Below are positions 1 through 8,124 of a stretch of DNA of 12,376 nt, piece by piece. Position numbers and translations under genes: made by a program. The stretch is from Thermoplasmata archaeon (GTDB lineage Archaea > Thermoplasmatota > Thermoplasmata > Halarchaeoplasmatales > Halarchaeoplasmataceae), in contig JAFDUB010000046.1 of assembly GCA_019594025.1 (NCBI GenBank), forward strand, positions 1-12,376, given 5' to 3'. Each line of letters begins with the position of its first letter. The stretch's first letter is position 1. The notes under the pieces are model-generated. The model did no database searches, had not been told where the DNA came from, and worked only from the letters and a program-made list of their open reading frames with translations.

Positions 1-2475
1 AATCACCCAGATTCCCGTATGTATCAGGCGGTTGAAGCTGCAGTTAGTTTTGTAGACAATATGACGAGTAAGGATAGAGTAGAGATATGGACATTCCACC
101 ACGACGGAGGTAGCAATCCACCACCCTATCTATATAAAGAATTAGCATACATGACACAAGATAACAGAACAGATTTTATACAGGCTCTTTATGATATCCG
201 AGAAGGGAATGGTGTTTGGTCATCAGGTAATAGTTATCCTTATTGGGGTCCTAATGGAAATACACCTTATTATGACACATTGGGCAGTGCCGTACAACGA
301 GCTGTTGAGATCGGAGAAGAGAGTGAAGATCAAGGTAAAGATAGGCTTGAATTCGTGATAGGATTAGCAGATGGACAATCCAATTCTGATAGTATGTACT
401 CTCCACATGCGGACTGGGGAGATACTACCAGTCAGGGAGGAGGATCCAGTGGCTCAGGCACTTATGATGGATTATTAAATGCTCCACCAATGGTCTATAA
501 TATTGGATTTATCACCAATGCATTAAGGCAAAATGGCGGAACGTCTTCATATCCGGTTGCTCCCAATTATGATAACGAGCATGATGGAATACCGTCACTC
601 GAAGAAGAGATGTTTAATGTAGGTAATACATCTCCGGGTGAATGGCAAGATAAATACGGAAATAGAACGGAGGACTGTGAATATGGTCCCCCTCAAGAAG
701 GGGATCCTTACAGAGGCAGGTATTATTTTGCTGAAGAAGGAGAAGACGTTTTGGTAGTCTTTGAAGAATTACAGAGGATAATATCAGAGATCGCTGGGCG
801 AGCTTCTGAAGGCAATGTCACCTCCATGCCTGGAGGACCCACGCCTATGGGTGATTCCCAGTTGACGGAAACTACGACGGAGAATTTTTATCCACAAAGT
901 CAGAGTTGGTGGACTGGACGAGTAGACGATGATTATTTTACAGGTGATGATTGGATGAGAGTAGGGAGATACACCTTCGAAAATACCCAATATTACACAA
1001 ACAGCTGGGCGAAATTCGATATTTCTGATATCCCCTCCGATGCAGAGATAGAGAGTTTATCTCTTCATGTGAACGCGTATGAACATGGGGGCGAAGATGA
1101 AGTAACAATTAATGTTCGTGAGGTGTCAAATGACCCAGTTGAATCTACTGCTGCTGAACGTTGGGATGACACTAGTAGTGGTAATATATATCATGGCGAT
1201 TATGTATTTGAGAATACTGGGAGTCATACATTTCCTCTTTCCCAAGAAGCTGTGTCCGATTTACAAGGGAATTTAGGAAATGGGTGGTTTGCAGTTGGAC
1301 TTGAAACAATAGATATTGGACATCCAAATCAGGATGGATATTATCAAATAGATGGCTACGATAGCCAAAATATGCCATATATTTCTGTGACTTACACGGT
1401 TGAAGAAGATGATGACGATGATGACGATGACGACGAAGATCCCGACCCGGGCCTTCCAGTGGGAGAGAACGAGAACAAGACAGCCGTCACACCGTCCTTC
1501 GACCTGAGGGGTTACGACCAGGTACGTCTCACGTTTAGGAACAAGTACAAGATCGTACCCGGGATGAACGGTGCATTCATACAGGTAGGTTACCAGGATC
1601 CGGAAAATGATAATCAAGATCAGTACGGCTACTCATGGAAGTACGCGATCCCCTCCGAGGGAACTTACACCGGTAACATGAACATGAGCGCGGAGAGGTA
1701 CGACGATTACGGTAACAAGATGGACTGGGCCTGGAACGGTGTCAGCGGCGGAGGAAGCTTCGGCTGGGACTTCGTACGGCTGAACATACTTCGGTATGTG
1801 CCGGAAGATTACCGAGACGACGTGCGGGTCAAGTTCAACTATACCCAGTACGGCAGCGGTACAGGGTACGGCTGGTTCATAGACGACGTGCGTGTTGTGG
1901 TAACGAGGATAGGAGACGACGACCAGCATATCGGCGACCATACAAGGGACGTGTGGCAGCAGGTGACCACCACCGGACGTGATGGTGATCCGACCACGGC
2001 GTGGTGGATCGGTTGTGACGAAGACGGGTTCCCCGGGGGACTCGACAACTCGCTTGTAACCAATCCCATAGACCTAACCAACGCCAAGAACGTTTATCTG
2101 AGCGCTTACTTCAAGTTCAACATCAACCGCTCCGCCGGAGCACCTCCGGACGGTTTCAGAGTGGAGATAACGATGGATAACGGCAGAACGTGGATGCCGC
2201 TCAACCTCGGTGTCCGCACAGCTTGGGGTGTTTCAGGCACAGGCGGTGAAGATTCCTACGAAGGTGCCGACGCCGGGCACGGCTGGACCACTGCTGAATC
2301 ACTTACCCGGCTTCAAACCGACCTTTCAGACTTCCGAGGCGAGGTGGTCCGCATCCGATTCCGTATGTTCACCACCACTGCAAACGCCTATACAAACTAC
2401 GACGATCCCGACTTTGAATACGGATTCTTCATCGATGATGTTGTAATACACGGACACTCCGTGGTGGAGGGTTGA
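1..2475 (+). CDS. Large VWA / DNRLRE-like / double jelly-roll surface protein, 5' end missing
   Basis: The frame is open from base 1, so the true start and any signal peptide lie outside; 824 residues are visible. An internal ATG at 19 is not a credible start because it falls inside the VWA fold. Residues 1 to about 275 are the rest of a VWA domain. The metal-site Thr (TPYYDTLG, T93) and Asp (GLADG, D124) are present, while the DxSxS loop must lie upstream. About 290-467 resembles a DNRLRE/CBM-like beta domain (WAKFDISDIPSDAEI). Nine Asp codons in an acidic linker follow. From about 490 to the end are two jelly-roll domains, each ending in an FIDDV-type strand (GWFIDDVRVV, FFIDDVVIHG). No C-terminal membrane anchor is seen. 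The C-terminal module is paralogous to that of the next gene, which starts five bases after this stop, so the two are probably one operon. Likely a secreted or pilus-associated adhesin; ligand unknown. The first ~1400 bases are much more A+T-rich than the rest. Confidence 0.85.
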   Translation, partial: NHPDSRMYQAVEAAVSFVDNMTSKDRVEIWTFHHDGGSNPPPYLYKELAYMTQDNRTDFIQALYDIREGNGVWSSGNSYPYWGPNGNTPYYDTLGSAVQRAVEIGEESEDQGKDRLEFVIGLADGQSNSDSMYSPHADWGDTTSQGGGSSGSGTYDGLLNAPPMVYNIGFITNALRQNGGTSSYPVAPNYDNEHDGIPSLEEEMFNVGNTSPGEWQDKYGNRTEDCEYGPPQEGDPYRGRYYFAEEGEDVLVVFEELQRIISEIAGRASEGNVTSMPGGPTPMGDSQLTETTTENFYPQSQSWWTGRVDDDYFTGDDWMRVGRYTFENTQYYTNSWAKFDISDIPSDAEIESLSLHVNAYEHGGEDEVTINVREVSNDPVESTAAERWDDTSSGNIYHGDYVFENTGSHTFPLSQEAVSDLQGNLGNGWFAVGLETIDIGHPNQDGYYQIDGYDSQNMPYISVTYTVEEDDDDDDDDDEDPDPGLPVGENENKTAVTPSFDLRGYDQVRLTFRNKYKIVPGMNGAFIQVGYQDPENDNQDQYGYSWKYAIPSEGTYTGNMNMSAERYDDYGNKMDWAWNGVSGGGSFGWDFVRLNILRYVPEDYRDDVRVKFNYTQYGSGTGYGWFIDDVRVVVTRIGDDDQHIGDHTRDVWQQVTTTGRDGDPTTAWWIGCDEDGFPGGLDNSLVTNPIDLTNAKNVYLSAYFKFNINRSAGAPPDGFRVEITMDNGRTWMPLNLGVRTAWGVSGTGGEDSYEGADAGHGWTTAESLTRLQTDLSDFRGEVVRIRFRMFTTTANAYTNYDDPDFEYGFFIDDVVIHGHSVVEG
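1402..1440 (+). repeat. Low-complexity GAY/GAR tract encoding an acidic linker
   Basis: Thirteen consecutive codons are GAT, GAC or GAA and encode Glu-Glu, nine Asp, Glu, Asp. The tract separates the VWA plus DNRLRE-like part from the jelly-roll module. It also coincides with a change from A+T-rich to G+C-rich sequence. It is probably a flexible, possibly cation-binding hinge, and such a repeat could vary in length between strains by slippage. Confidence 0.8.
1477..2454 (+). repeat. Paralogous C-terminal jelly-roll module, copy A
   Basis: This segment encodes 326 residues, from KTAVTPSFDL to DDVVIHG. It aligns along its whole length with 6981-7958, which encodes exactly the same number of residues; roughly half the residues look identical by eye. 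Shared blocks include the FKFNIN and PPDGFRVE stretches. At DNA level exact shared runs include 18 bases at 2110-2127 (also 7638-7655) and 15 bases at 2143-2157 (also 7671-7685). The module is two beta-sandwich domains of the MAM/immune-inhibitor type. Confidence 0.85.
2466..2470 (+). promoter_or_regulatory. Ribosome binding site deciding the start of the giant pilin-like gene
   Basis: GGAGG lies ten bases before the ATG at 2481. A TTG at 2472 in the same frame is only one base from GGAGG, too close to be used, so 2481 is preferred. The site overlaps the last codons of the upstream gene, which suggests coupled translation within one transcript. Confidence 0.65.
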
Positions 2476-2480
2476 TAAAT

Positions 2481-5400
2481 ATGGCGATGAAAAGAGGGCA
2501 CAAAAAAAAGGACGACTCCGGTGTTTCCGAAGTGGTGGGAAGCATACTCACCCTCTCCATAACCGTCATACTGTTCACCAGTATATTCTGGGGAGTGCAG
2601 ACACTGGAACCTCCAGTCAGTCAAAGACACACCACCTTCTCGGTTTCTCTTGAAGAGCAACACCCCGAAGGAACGGTTGAATTTTACTTGAACGTGACCA
2701 ACATCGGTGGTGAACCTTTGGTTGACAGATATACCTCTATACGACTGCTGCTTAACCATACGGACTCCTATTCGTTCACATTCGAAGACGATGCGGACGG
2801 CCAGGATCTGCTCGACGGTTGGTGGGATATAGGCAACACGTTGAACCTGTATTTCGACGACGAGAATCCCGAAGAACGGTATAGCGAGGTGTGGGGCACA
2901 TTGAGGACACCGGACAGCCATGTGGAGCTGATCATATACGACAACGCAGAGAACCAAGTGGTGCTCGCCGAGATCATCAAGGACGACACCGTGTACGAAC
3001 CTATCATCCGTAAGGTTGGCGTCGATTATCCTCTGCCGTGGGAAACTTACACCGTACCGGGGGAAGGAGTCACCCTATGGGCCGACATATTGGATAAGAG
3101 TAATCCCATTGTAAGCAGTATAAACACAACGGTTGACCTGGAGCCTCTGGACGGATTCGACGGTGAGGCGCAAATGTATCCGGTGACCGATCGGCCCCGG
3201 GAGGTAAACAGATTTTCGCTTTACATAGAACTTTCCGAAGAGCAGAACAACGGTACCTTCCTGCTGGAAGTGAACCTCGAGGGTTCGCGAGATGTTTATT
3301 ACATAGTGCTCCACGTGGGCGAGCATACCGTTTCGCCGTTTGACCCCCATCTTCATGTGGAACCGGATAGGATTCATTTTGACCCGATCTCTCCTTCGGC
3401 CGGCGACTTGTTCGTCACAAAAGTCACCATATACAACTCCGGTGGGGCATCTACGGTGGCAGACGTGTACTTCTACGATAAACATCCGGACGGAACCGAG
3501 TACGAGGTGGACGTAAAAGAGGGTGTCAGGTTCGCAGCCGGTGGTGGTATGGACCTTTCTACCAGCTGGAACATAAACCGTTCGGGAATACATAACATAA
3601 CCATCGTTGCCGAGTACAACGACGAAGAGGCATCCGGGTACAAGCACGTTAACGTATTTCCCAGTATCCTATTGGTGGACGATGAGGGTACGCCGGACGG
3701 AAGTGTCGGTTCCGACACGAAGGCTATGAAGGACGCCCTTGCTTCGACCGACTTTTCCTACGATCACGTGAGAGCTACTCCTGGATTTTCCGGATTATTT
3801 TACGATCAAGGAACTTTCCCTCTGGAAAACTACGACGTTGTCGTATGGATGTTCGGTTCCAGGGACAGCAACACCTTGGTCCAAGAGGATAGGGACGAGC
3901 TTGAGGAGTTTCTAGAAAACGATCGCCGTCTTTGGTTGATAGGTGATGGAATAGCTGACGATGCAAATACAGCCGGGTGGATCGGATGGTTGAATGAATG
4001 GCTTCATACCGATGTTGATTCTCTTTCCAACGCACCCGCCGGTCCCCTAGAGGGTGCAAACGATCCTGTGATGGATGGAGAAGAATTCTATATTAGGGAG
4101 CCCGAAGCCGGTAAACACGGCGATTATCTGACACCTTATAACCAAGGCAATTCCGTCCTACTGGACACCGGTGATGCTGAAGACAAGCCGGTAGCGGTAA
4201 GCTTCAACAGCACCGAGGAAGGAGGCAGACGAACGTTGTTCCAATCCATTAGATTCGACTCCATCGATGAATCGACCGATGGTCACCGTAGTCATCTGAC
4301 CTACCATGTGATACTCTGGCTGGGTAACGTAGAAGGTATGATCGGAAGAGACCTGGCTGTAACTAGTCAGGAATTCACCACACGCTTCCCGACCTACCGG
4401 GATACCATTGAGATAAGCGCGACGGTTCGGAACAACGGACCACAAGTGGAGTACCCCGAAGTCGTACTCATGATGAACGGAGATGTTGTGGATGAACAGG
4501 ATATCCGACCGATTGGCAGCGGGCAAAGGGAGAAATACCTATTCGAGTGGATTGCCGAACCGGTGGGTGTCCACGAGTTGAAGGTGGTAGTTGATCCAAA
4601 TAACCGCATACCTGAAACCAATACGGAGAACAACGACATAACGTACCAGGGAGTTAACGTAACCGTACGTGTGTTGTTCGACACCTTGATAGTGGACGAC
4701 ACCAACGGTGGTGAGTCGGTGGAGATGCTGGAGAACATGTACGAGGCTCTGGAATACCCCTACGAGATTTACGAGGTAGAAGATGGCGAAGACGGCCCAT
4801 CGGCCCTAAACATGAGCAGTTACAACTCTGTGATCTGGGTAACCGGACAAAAGCAATCCAACACTCTAACCATAAACGACATGAAGAATATCACGGATTA
4901 CCTTTACAATTATACCGGTTACAACAATTTTGTATTCTTCGGAGATCACTTACTGGAAGATATCAGCGGGCAAACAAGCGGTCCCGCCCAGTATTTCTTC
5001 TCAGAAGTGCTGCATATCGACCGGACCACCGTATCTTCCGTCATGGCCCCCAGTAAGCTCGAAGGTACCTTCGACGATCCGGTAACACACGGCTCAAGGT
5101 ACCGGTTGGACGGTAATTGGTTGTCGCAGCCATACTCTTATGATACACTTGATGATGCAGAAACAATACTTCGAGAAGGCGGAGATATCTTCGCACACCG
5201 TGTGTCGAAACCGGGCTTTAACTTGGTATTCAATTCATTCGACTTAGCCCGTTTCGATCCACCGATATCTCCGGAGGAAATACACTGGTACGATATGGTG
5301 GGCTTTAACACCTCCGCCCAATCCGCCAGGACCGAGTACATTTACATGATGAACAAATGGTTCGGTATTGAAGACGGCAGGATCGAACTGCGGGTTTCCG

Positions 5401-7976
5401 AAGTGGACATAATTACCCCGGACGAGTATCCCATGCTCGGCAGAGCCTTCATTATCACCGTGAGGATACAAAACTTGGGTGACATAGGTTCCAACGCCTT
5501 GGTACGGTTCAGAGACGGAACCTCTCATATCGATACCGAGAGTGCCTATGTACCTCCCGGAGGTTTCGCGGATGTTGAGGTGAAGTGGCAGCCGCTGCAT
5601 GCGGGTCCCGAAAGACCCATCAGGGTGATAGTCGATCCGCTCCACGAAGTCCCCGAGGTACCCAACCAACCCGGTCAGCAGACCGAGGAGGACCTGTTGA
5701 GCTTCAACAACCAGGCTATCCATTACACCCCTGTTTACTACTTCTGGGATGATATGGAGACCGGTGCTGAGAAGTGGTCTCACGAGGCACAGATAGCTTA
5801 CATAAGCGGTGAAACCGCAATAGATTACATGGGAGGTCAGTACGAAAGCCTTGATACCAACGTAGCCGGGGATTGGGATTACACCGATAATCTAACTCAC
5901 GGTATAGAGAAGGTAACCGAACACGCCCACAGCGACCCCTACAGCTACTTTATGGAGGAGCCGGAAGGGCCTATCGGGCTCAGGGCGGATGCGATTGTGA
6001 GCATGGTTATCGATAACTCTTTTTCTATGGGCGACAGGGAGGTATATGATGAGGAATCAGGAGAGTATATATCGTGGTTAGAAAAAGCCAAAAGTGCGGC
6101 TTCCTTCCTGGTGACTCTGTTATCTAATGAATCCCGGGTAGGTGTTTGGGCCTATCAGGGGACCAACCCCAGACAAATTATTTCACCACCGATGCAATTG
6201 GAGAACAATAGGGACTATGTTTTGGAGCAGATAGACGGCATTGAGAGTAACCCGCAGGCACCGGTGTACGATACCGTTGGGAACGCGTATCTCGATGTCA
6301 TCGGTATGGCGGACGATTATCCTGAACTGGTACCTGCGGTTATAGGATTGACGGATGGGGCAGACAAAATGGCTGCGGACCCCGCCGCAGAACCCCCACA
6401 GTTTGAGTTAGGCAGTCAAAACTGGGCACCGTGGCACGAAATGGAAAATGAGGACGGCACTCCTATTATCAATTACGGCGACAGTCATATAGGAAAGTAT
6501 AGATTCGATTATAGACAAGATCCCGATCCTTACGAACCCGGAGTGTGGAGCCATGTAGGTGATCAAGACCAGGGCCCTGGAAACAGGAGAGGTCTGCTTA
6601 ATTCCTCCATACAGATCTTTACCATAGGTCTAGGTTTGGAACACAATACCGATCTTGATGTGAACCCAGAGAATCCCGACTGGAATCCCGCTCCCGATCT
6701 TGAGTCAGCGGGCGATGAGAATTTCCTCATAGAAAAAGATCCAAATGACGAGAGGACTTGGGAGGCGGGTACTACCGAATACAATCTATGGCGTATCGCA
6801 AACACATCGGATGCCGAATATTTCTACGCACCGGGTCCTGATGATTTAGAAGATATATTCGATCTAATTGCCAGGCATTTGATAGGAGGAGCTCAGAACC
6901 TGACGTCCATGGATCCTCCGGTAGATATACAGGGTAACGGTCTTATGGAAGAAGAGGAGGACGAACCGGTGAACGTGGATAAGATGGCGGTCACTCCCGC
7001 CTTCGACCTTACCGGGACCGATGAAGCATGGCTCACCTTCTGGCACAGGTACAAGCTTATACAGGGTGTCAACGGTGCTTATTTGCAGATAGGTTATGAG
7101 GATCCGGATGACGGAGAGCTGATGTGGCGGTACGTGAAACCCTCAGTGGGACCCTACTCGGGCAACCTCCTGCAGCACGATGACATAACGCTGCCGGTTG
7201 ACAGTTTTGGTCAGGAGATCAATTGGTGCTGGAACGGTAAGAGTGCAGGCGGTACCTTGAACTGGGAGTTTGTTAGAGTCGACCTTCTGCGTCAGATGAA
7301 CGATTTACAGGACGAGTTCGATATACCCGACGAGGCGCTGGAGAGCGTAAGAGTACGGTTCTACTACAAACAGTACGGAGGTGGAGTTACGCCCGGTGGT
7401 TGGTGGATAGACGACGTCGGCATCGTGGTGACCAGGGAAGGTGATGTAGACGACAGCGGACCCGATATGCACGACGTCTGGCAGCGGGTGCTCACCCAAG
7501 GTAGAGATGGAGACACTACTTGGGCGTGGCGAAACATGGATCCCGAGACGGGATGGTTTAGGAGCGGTATAGACAACAGGTTGGTCACCGTACCTATCGA
7601 CCTGCGTAACGCACTCACCGCTAACCTTACCGCCGATTTCAAGTTCAACATCAACACCGCCGGTGGAAGACCTCCGGACGGTTTCCGGGTTGAGGTATCC
7701 ACGAACAACGGTTTAAGATGGAGTGCTATAAACCTCGGTGTAAGGTCTGCTTCCGGAGTTTCCGGTTATGAGGAGGACAACTACTGGGTTAAGGCGGGCG
7801 AGCTTAGCCGCTTGAACGTTGATCTATCGGATTTCTCCGGAAACGTAATACTGCTTCGATTTAGGGTTGTAACCTGTGGAGCAAACGCCTACGATCATTT
7901 CGAGGACGGTACGTTGGATTTCGGCGGTTTCTTCATAAACAACGTTATGGTGTACGGACAGACCATACACCATTGA
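2481..7976 (+). CDS. Giant type IV pilin-like surface protein with CARDB, alpha/beta, VWA and jelly-roll domains
   Basis: 1831 residues from ATG 2481. Residues 1-14 form a basic class III leader ending DDSG; cleavage by a PibD-type peptidase is expected before VSEVVG, followed by a hydrophobic helix to about residue 42. This is the archaeal pilin N-terminal pattern, normally found on proteins of 100-200 residues. Next come a pilin-like beta region (to ~175), an Ig-like beta region (~177-282), CARDB-like domain 1 (~290-393), alpha/beta domain 1 (~395-619, ILLVDDEG), CARDB 2 (~622-725), alpha/beta 2 (~733-963, LIVDDTNG) and CARDB 3 (~965-1083). A jelly-roll opening (DDMETGAEKW) follows, then VWA at ~1168-1477 with an intact metal site (D1178, S1180, S1182, T1265, D1292), then the rest of the jelly-roll and a second jelly-roll to the end. 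The alpha/beta domains resemble the ThuA/GATase-like fold but show no obvious catalytic Cys. I count 18 N-X-S/T sequons. The role as a filament-borne adhesin is inferred. Confidence 0.9.
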   Translation: MAMKRGHKKKDDSGVSEVVGSILTLSITVILFTSIFWGVQTLEPPVSQRHTTFSVSLEEQHPEGTVEFYLNVTNIGGEPLVDRYTSIRLLLNHTDSYSFTFEDDADGQDLLDGWWDIGNTLNLYFDDENPEERYSEVWGTLRTPDSHVELIIYDNAENQVVLAEIIKDDTVYEPIIRKVGVDYPLPWETYTVPGEGVTLWADILDKSNPIVSSINTTVDLEPLDGFDGEAQMYPVTDRPREVNRFSLYIELSEEQNNGTFLLEVNLEGSRDVYYIVLHVGEHTVSPFDPHLHVEPDRIHFDPISPSAGDLFVTKVTIYNSGGASTVADVYFYDKHPDGTEYEVDVKEGVRFAAGGGMDLSTSWNINRSGIHNITIVAEYNDEEASGYKHVNVFPSILLVDDEGTPDGSVGSDTKAMKDALASTDFSYDHVRATPGFSGLFYDQGTFPLENYDVVVWMFGSRDSNTLVQEDRDELEEFLENDRRLWLIGDGIADDANTAGWIGWLNEWLHTDVDSLSNAPAGPLEGANDPVMDGEEFYIREPEAGKHGDYLTPYNQGNSVLLDTGDAEDKPVAVSFNSTEEGGRRTLFQSIRFDSIDESTDGHRSHLTYHVILWLGNVEGMIGRDLAVTSQEFTTRFPTYRDTIEISATVRNNGPQVEYPEVVLMMNGDVVDEQDIRPIGSGQREKYLFEWIAEPVGVHELKVVVDPNNRIPETNTENNDITYQGVNVTVRVLFDTLIVDDTNGGESVEMLENMYEALEYPYEIYEVEDGEDGPSALNMSSYNSVIWVTGQKQSNTLTINDMKNITDYLYNYTGYNNFVFFGDHLLEDISGQTSGPAQYFFSEVLHIDRTTVSSVMAPSKLEGTFDDPVTHGSRYRLDGNWLSQPYSYDTLDDAETILREGGDIFAHRVSKPGFNLVFNSFDLARFDPPISPEEIHWYDMVGFNTSAQSARTEYIYMMNKWFGIEDGRIELRVSEVDIITPDEYPMLGRAFIITVRIQNLGDIGSNALVRFRDGTSHIDTESAYVPPGGFADVEVKWQPLHAGPERPIRVIVDPLHEVPEVPNQPGQQTEEDLLSFNNQAIHYTPVYYFWDDMETGAEKWSHEAQIAYISGETAIDYMGGQYESLDTNVAGDWDYTDNLTHGIEKVTEHAHSDPYSYFMEEPEGPIGLRADAIVSMVIDNSFSMGDREVYDEESGEYISWLEKAKSAASFLVTLLSNESRVGVWAYQGTNPRQIISPPMQLENNRDYVLEQIDGIESNPQAPVYDTVGNAYLDVIGMADDYPELVPAVIGLTDGADKMAADPAAEPPQFELGSQNWAPWHEMENEDGTPIINYGDSHIGKYRFDYRQDPDPYEPGVWSHVGDQDQGPGNRRGLLNSSIQIFTIGLGLEHNTDLDVNPENPDWNPAPDLESAGDENFLIEKDPNDERTWEAGTTEYNLWRIANTSDAEYFYAPGPDDLEDIFDLIARHLIGGAQNLTSMDPPVDIQGNGLMEEEEDEPVNVDKMAVTPAFDLTGTDEAWLTFWHRYKLIQGVNGAYLQIGYEDPDDGELMWRYVKPSVGPYSGNLLQHDDITLPVDSFGQEINWCWNGKSAGGTLNWEFVRVDLLRQMNDLQDEFDIPDEALESVRVRFYYKQYGGGVTPGGWWIDDVGIVVTREGDVDDSGPDMHDVWQRVLTQGRDGDTTWAWRNMDPETGWFRSGIDNRLVTVPIDLRNALTANLTADFKFNINTAGGRPPDGFRVEVSTNNGLRWSAINLGVRSASGVSGYEEDNYWVKAGELSRLNVDLSDFSGNVILLRFRVVTCGANAYDHFEDGTLDFGGFFINNVMVYGQTIHH
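5985..6950 (+). other. VWA domain cassette apparently inserted in a jelly-roll domain
   Basis: The segment encodes the VWA domain between a jelly-roll opening (DDMETGAEKW and HAHSDPYSYF, encoded upstream) and its continuation (KMAVTPAFDL onward, encoded downstream). It contains DNSFS, VYDTVG and GLTDG as metal-site elements. It also has a long acidic, aromatic-rich loop of about 83 residues between GLTDG and IFTIGLG. It ends in NLTSM, matching NVTSM at the end of the VWA of the first gene, and is followed by an acidic EEEEDE linker. Lines 6001-6240 are about 45% G+C, lower than much of the module after it. Boundaries are approximate. Confidence 0.6.
6981..7958 (+). repeat. Paralogous C-terminal jelly-roll module, copy B
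   Basis: Second copy of the 326-residue module, from KMAVTPAFDL to INNVMVYG. It has the same order and spacing of conserved blocks as 1477-2454. It lacks a few residues after the first GYEDP block and has a compensating insertion before the VRVRFYYKQYG strand. In-frame exact DNA runs shared with copy A make recombination or gene conversion between the two genes plausible. Confidence 0.85.
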
Positions 7977-8041
7977 AACCACATGGATCTGATCCTTTCA
8001 GCGTGAGCTCTGACGCTTTAACAGGAAAACTAACCCAATAA

Positions 8042-8051
8042 TTTTTATACC
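8042..8051 (+). promoter_or_regulatory. TATA-like box for the OFA transporter
   Basis: TTTTTATACC in the 162-base gap after the giant gene is the best TATA match. It would start transcription near 8070, leaving a leader of about 70 bases with a ribosome site. A weaker TATTTA at 8111-8116 would instead give a nearly leaderless transcript. The T-run at 8055-8059 could also help end transcription from the upstream operon. Confidence 0.45.
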
Positions 8052-8124
8052 GCCTTTTTGTAACACTGCTGTCAGTCGCTCCTCGGTTTTTACTCCAAGG
8101 ATGCACTGTGTATTTACGATCAAA

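Noticed and set aside
1402..1440. Asp-codon tract as a CRISPR-like or mobile-element repeat
   Set aside because: It is a simple codon repeat with no spacers, no terminal inverted repeats and no target duplication. No transposase, CRISPR array, tRNA or rRNA was recognised anywhere in the window.
1273..1617. Long minus-strand open frames opposite the two giant genes
   Set aside because: They mirror the coding strand, cross its conserved domains, show no family features and have no promoter or ribosome site. The Ile/Val-rich run is the complement of the Asp-codon tract.
2210..2446. Plus-strand frame of 78 codons overlapping the end of the first gene
   Set aside because: It lies in another frame of the jelly-roll module, which is conserved in the paralogue in the main frame only.
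2472..2480. TTG at 2472 as the start of the giant pilin-like gene
   Set aside because: GGAGG ends at 2470, leaving one base before TTG. The ATG at 2481 has a normal ten-base spacing.
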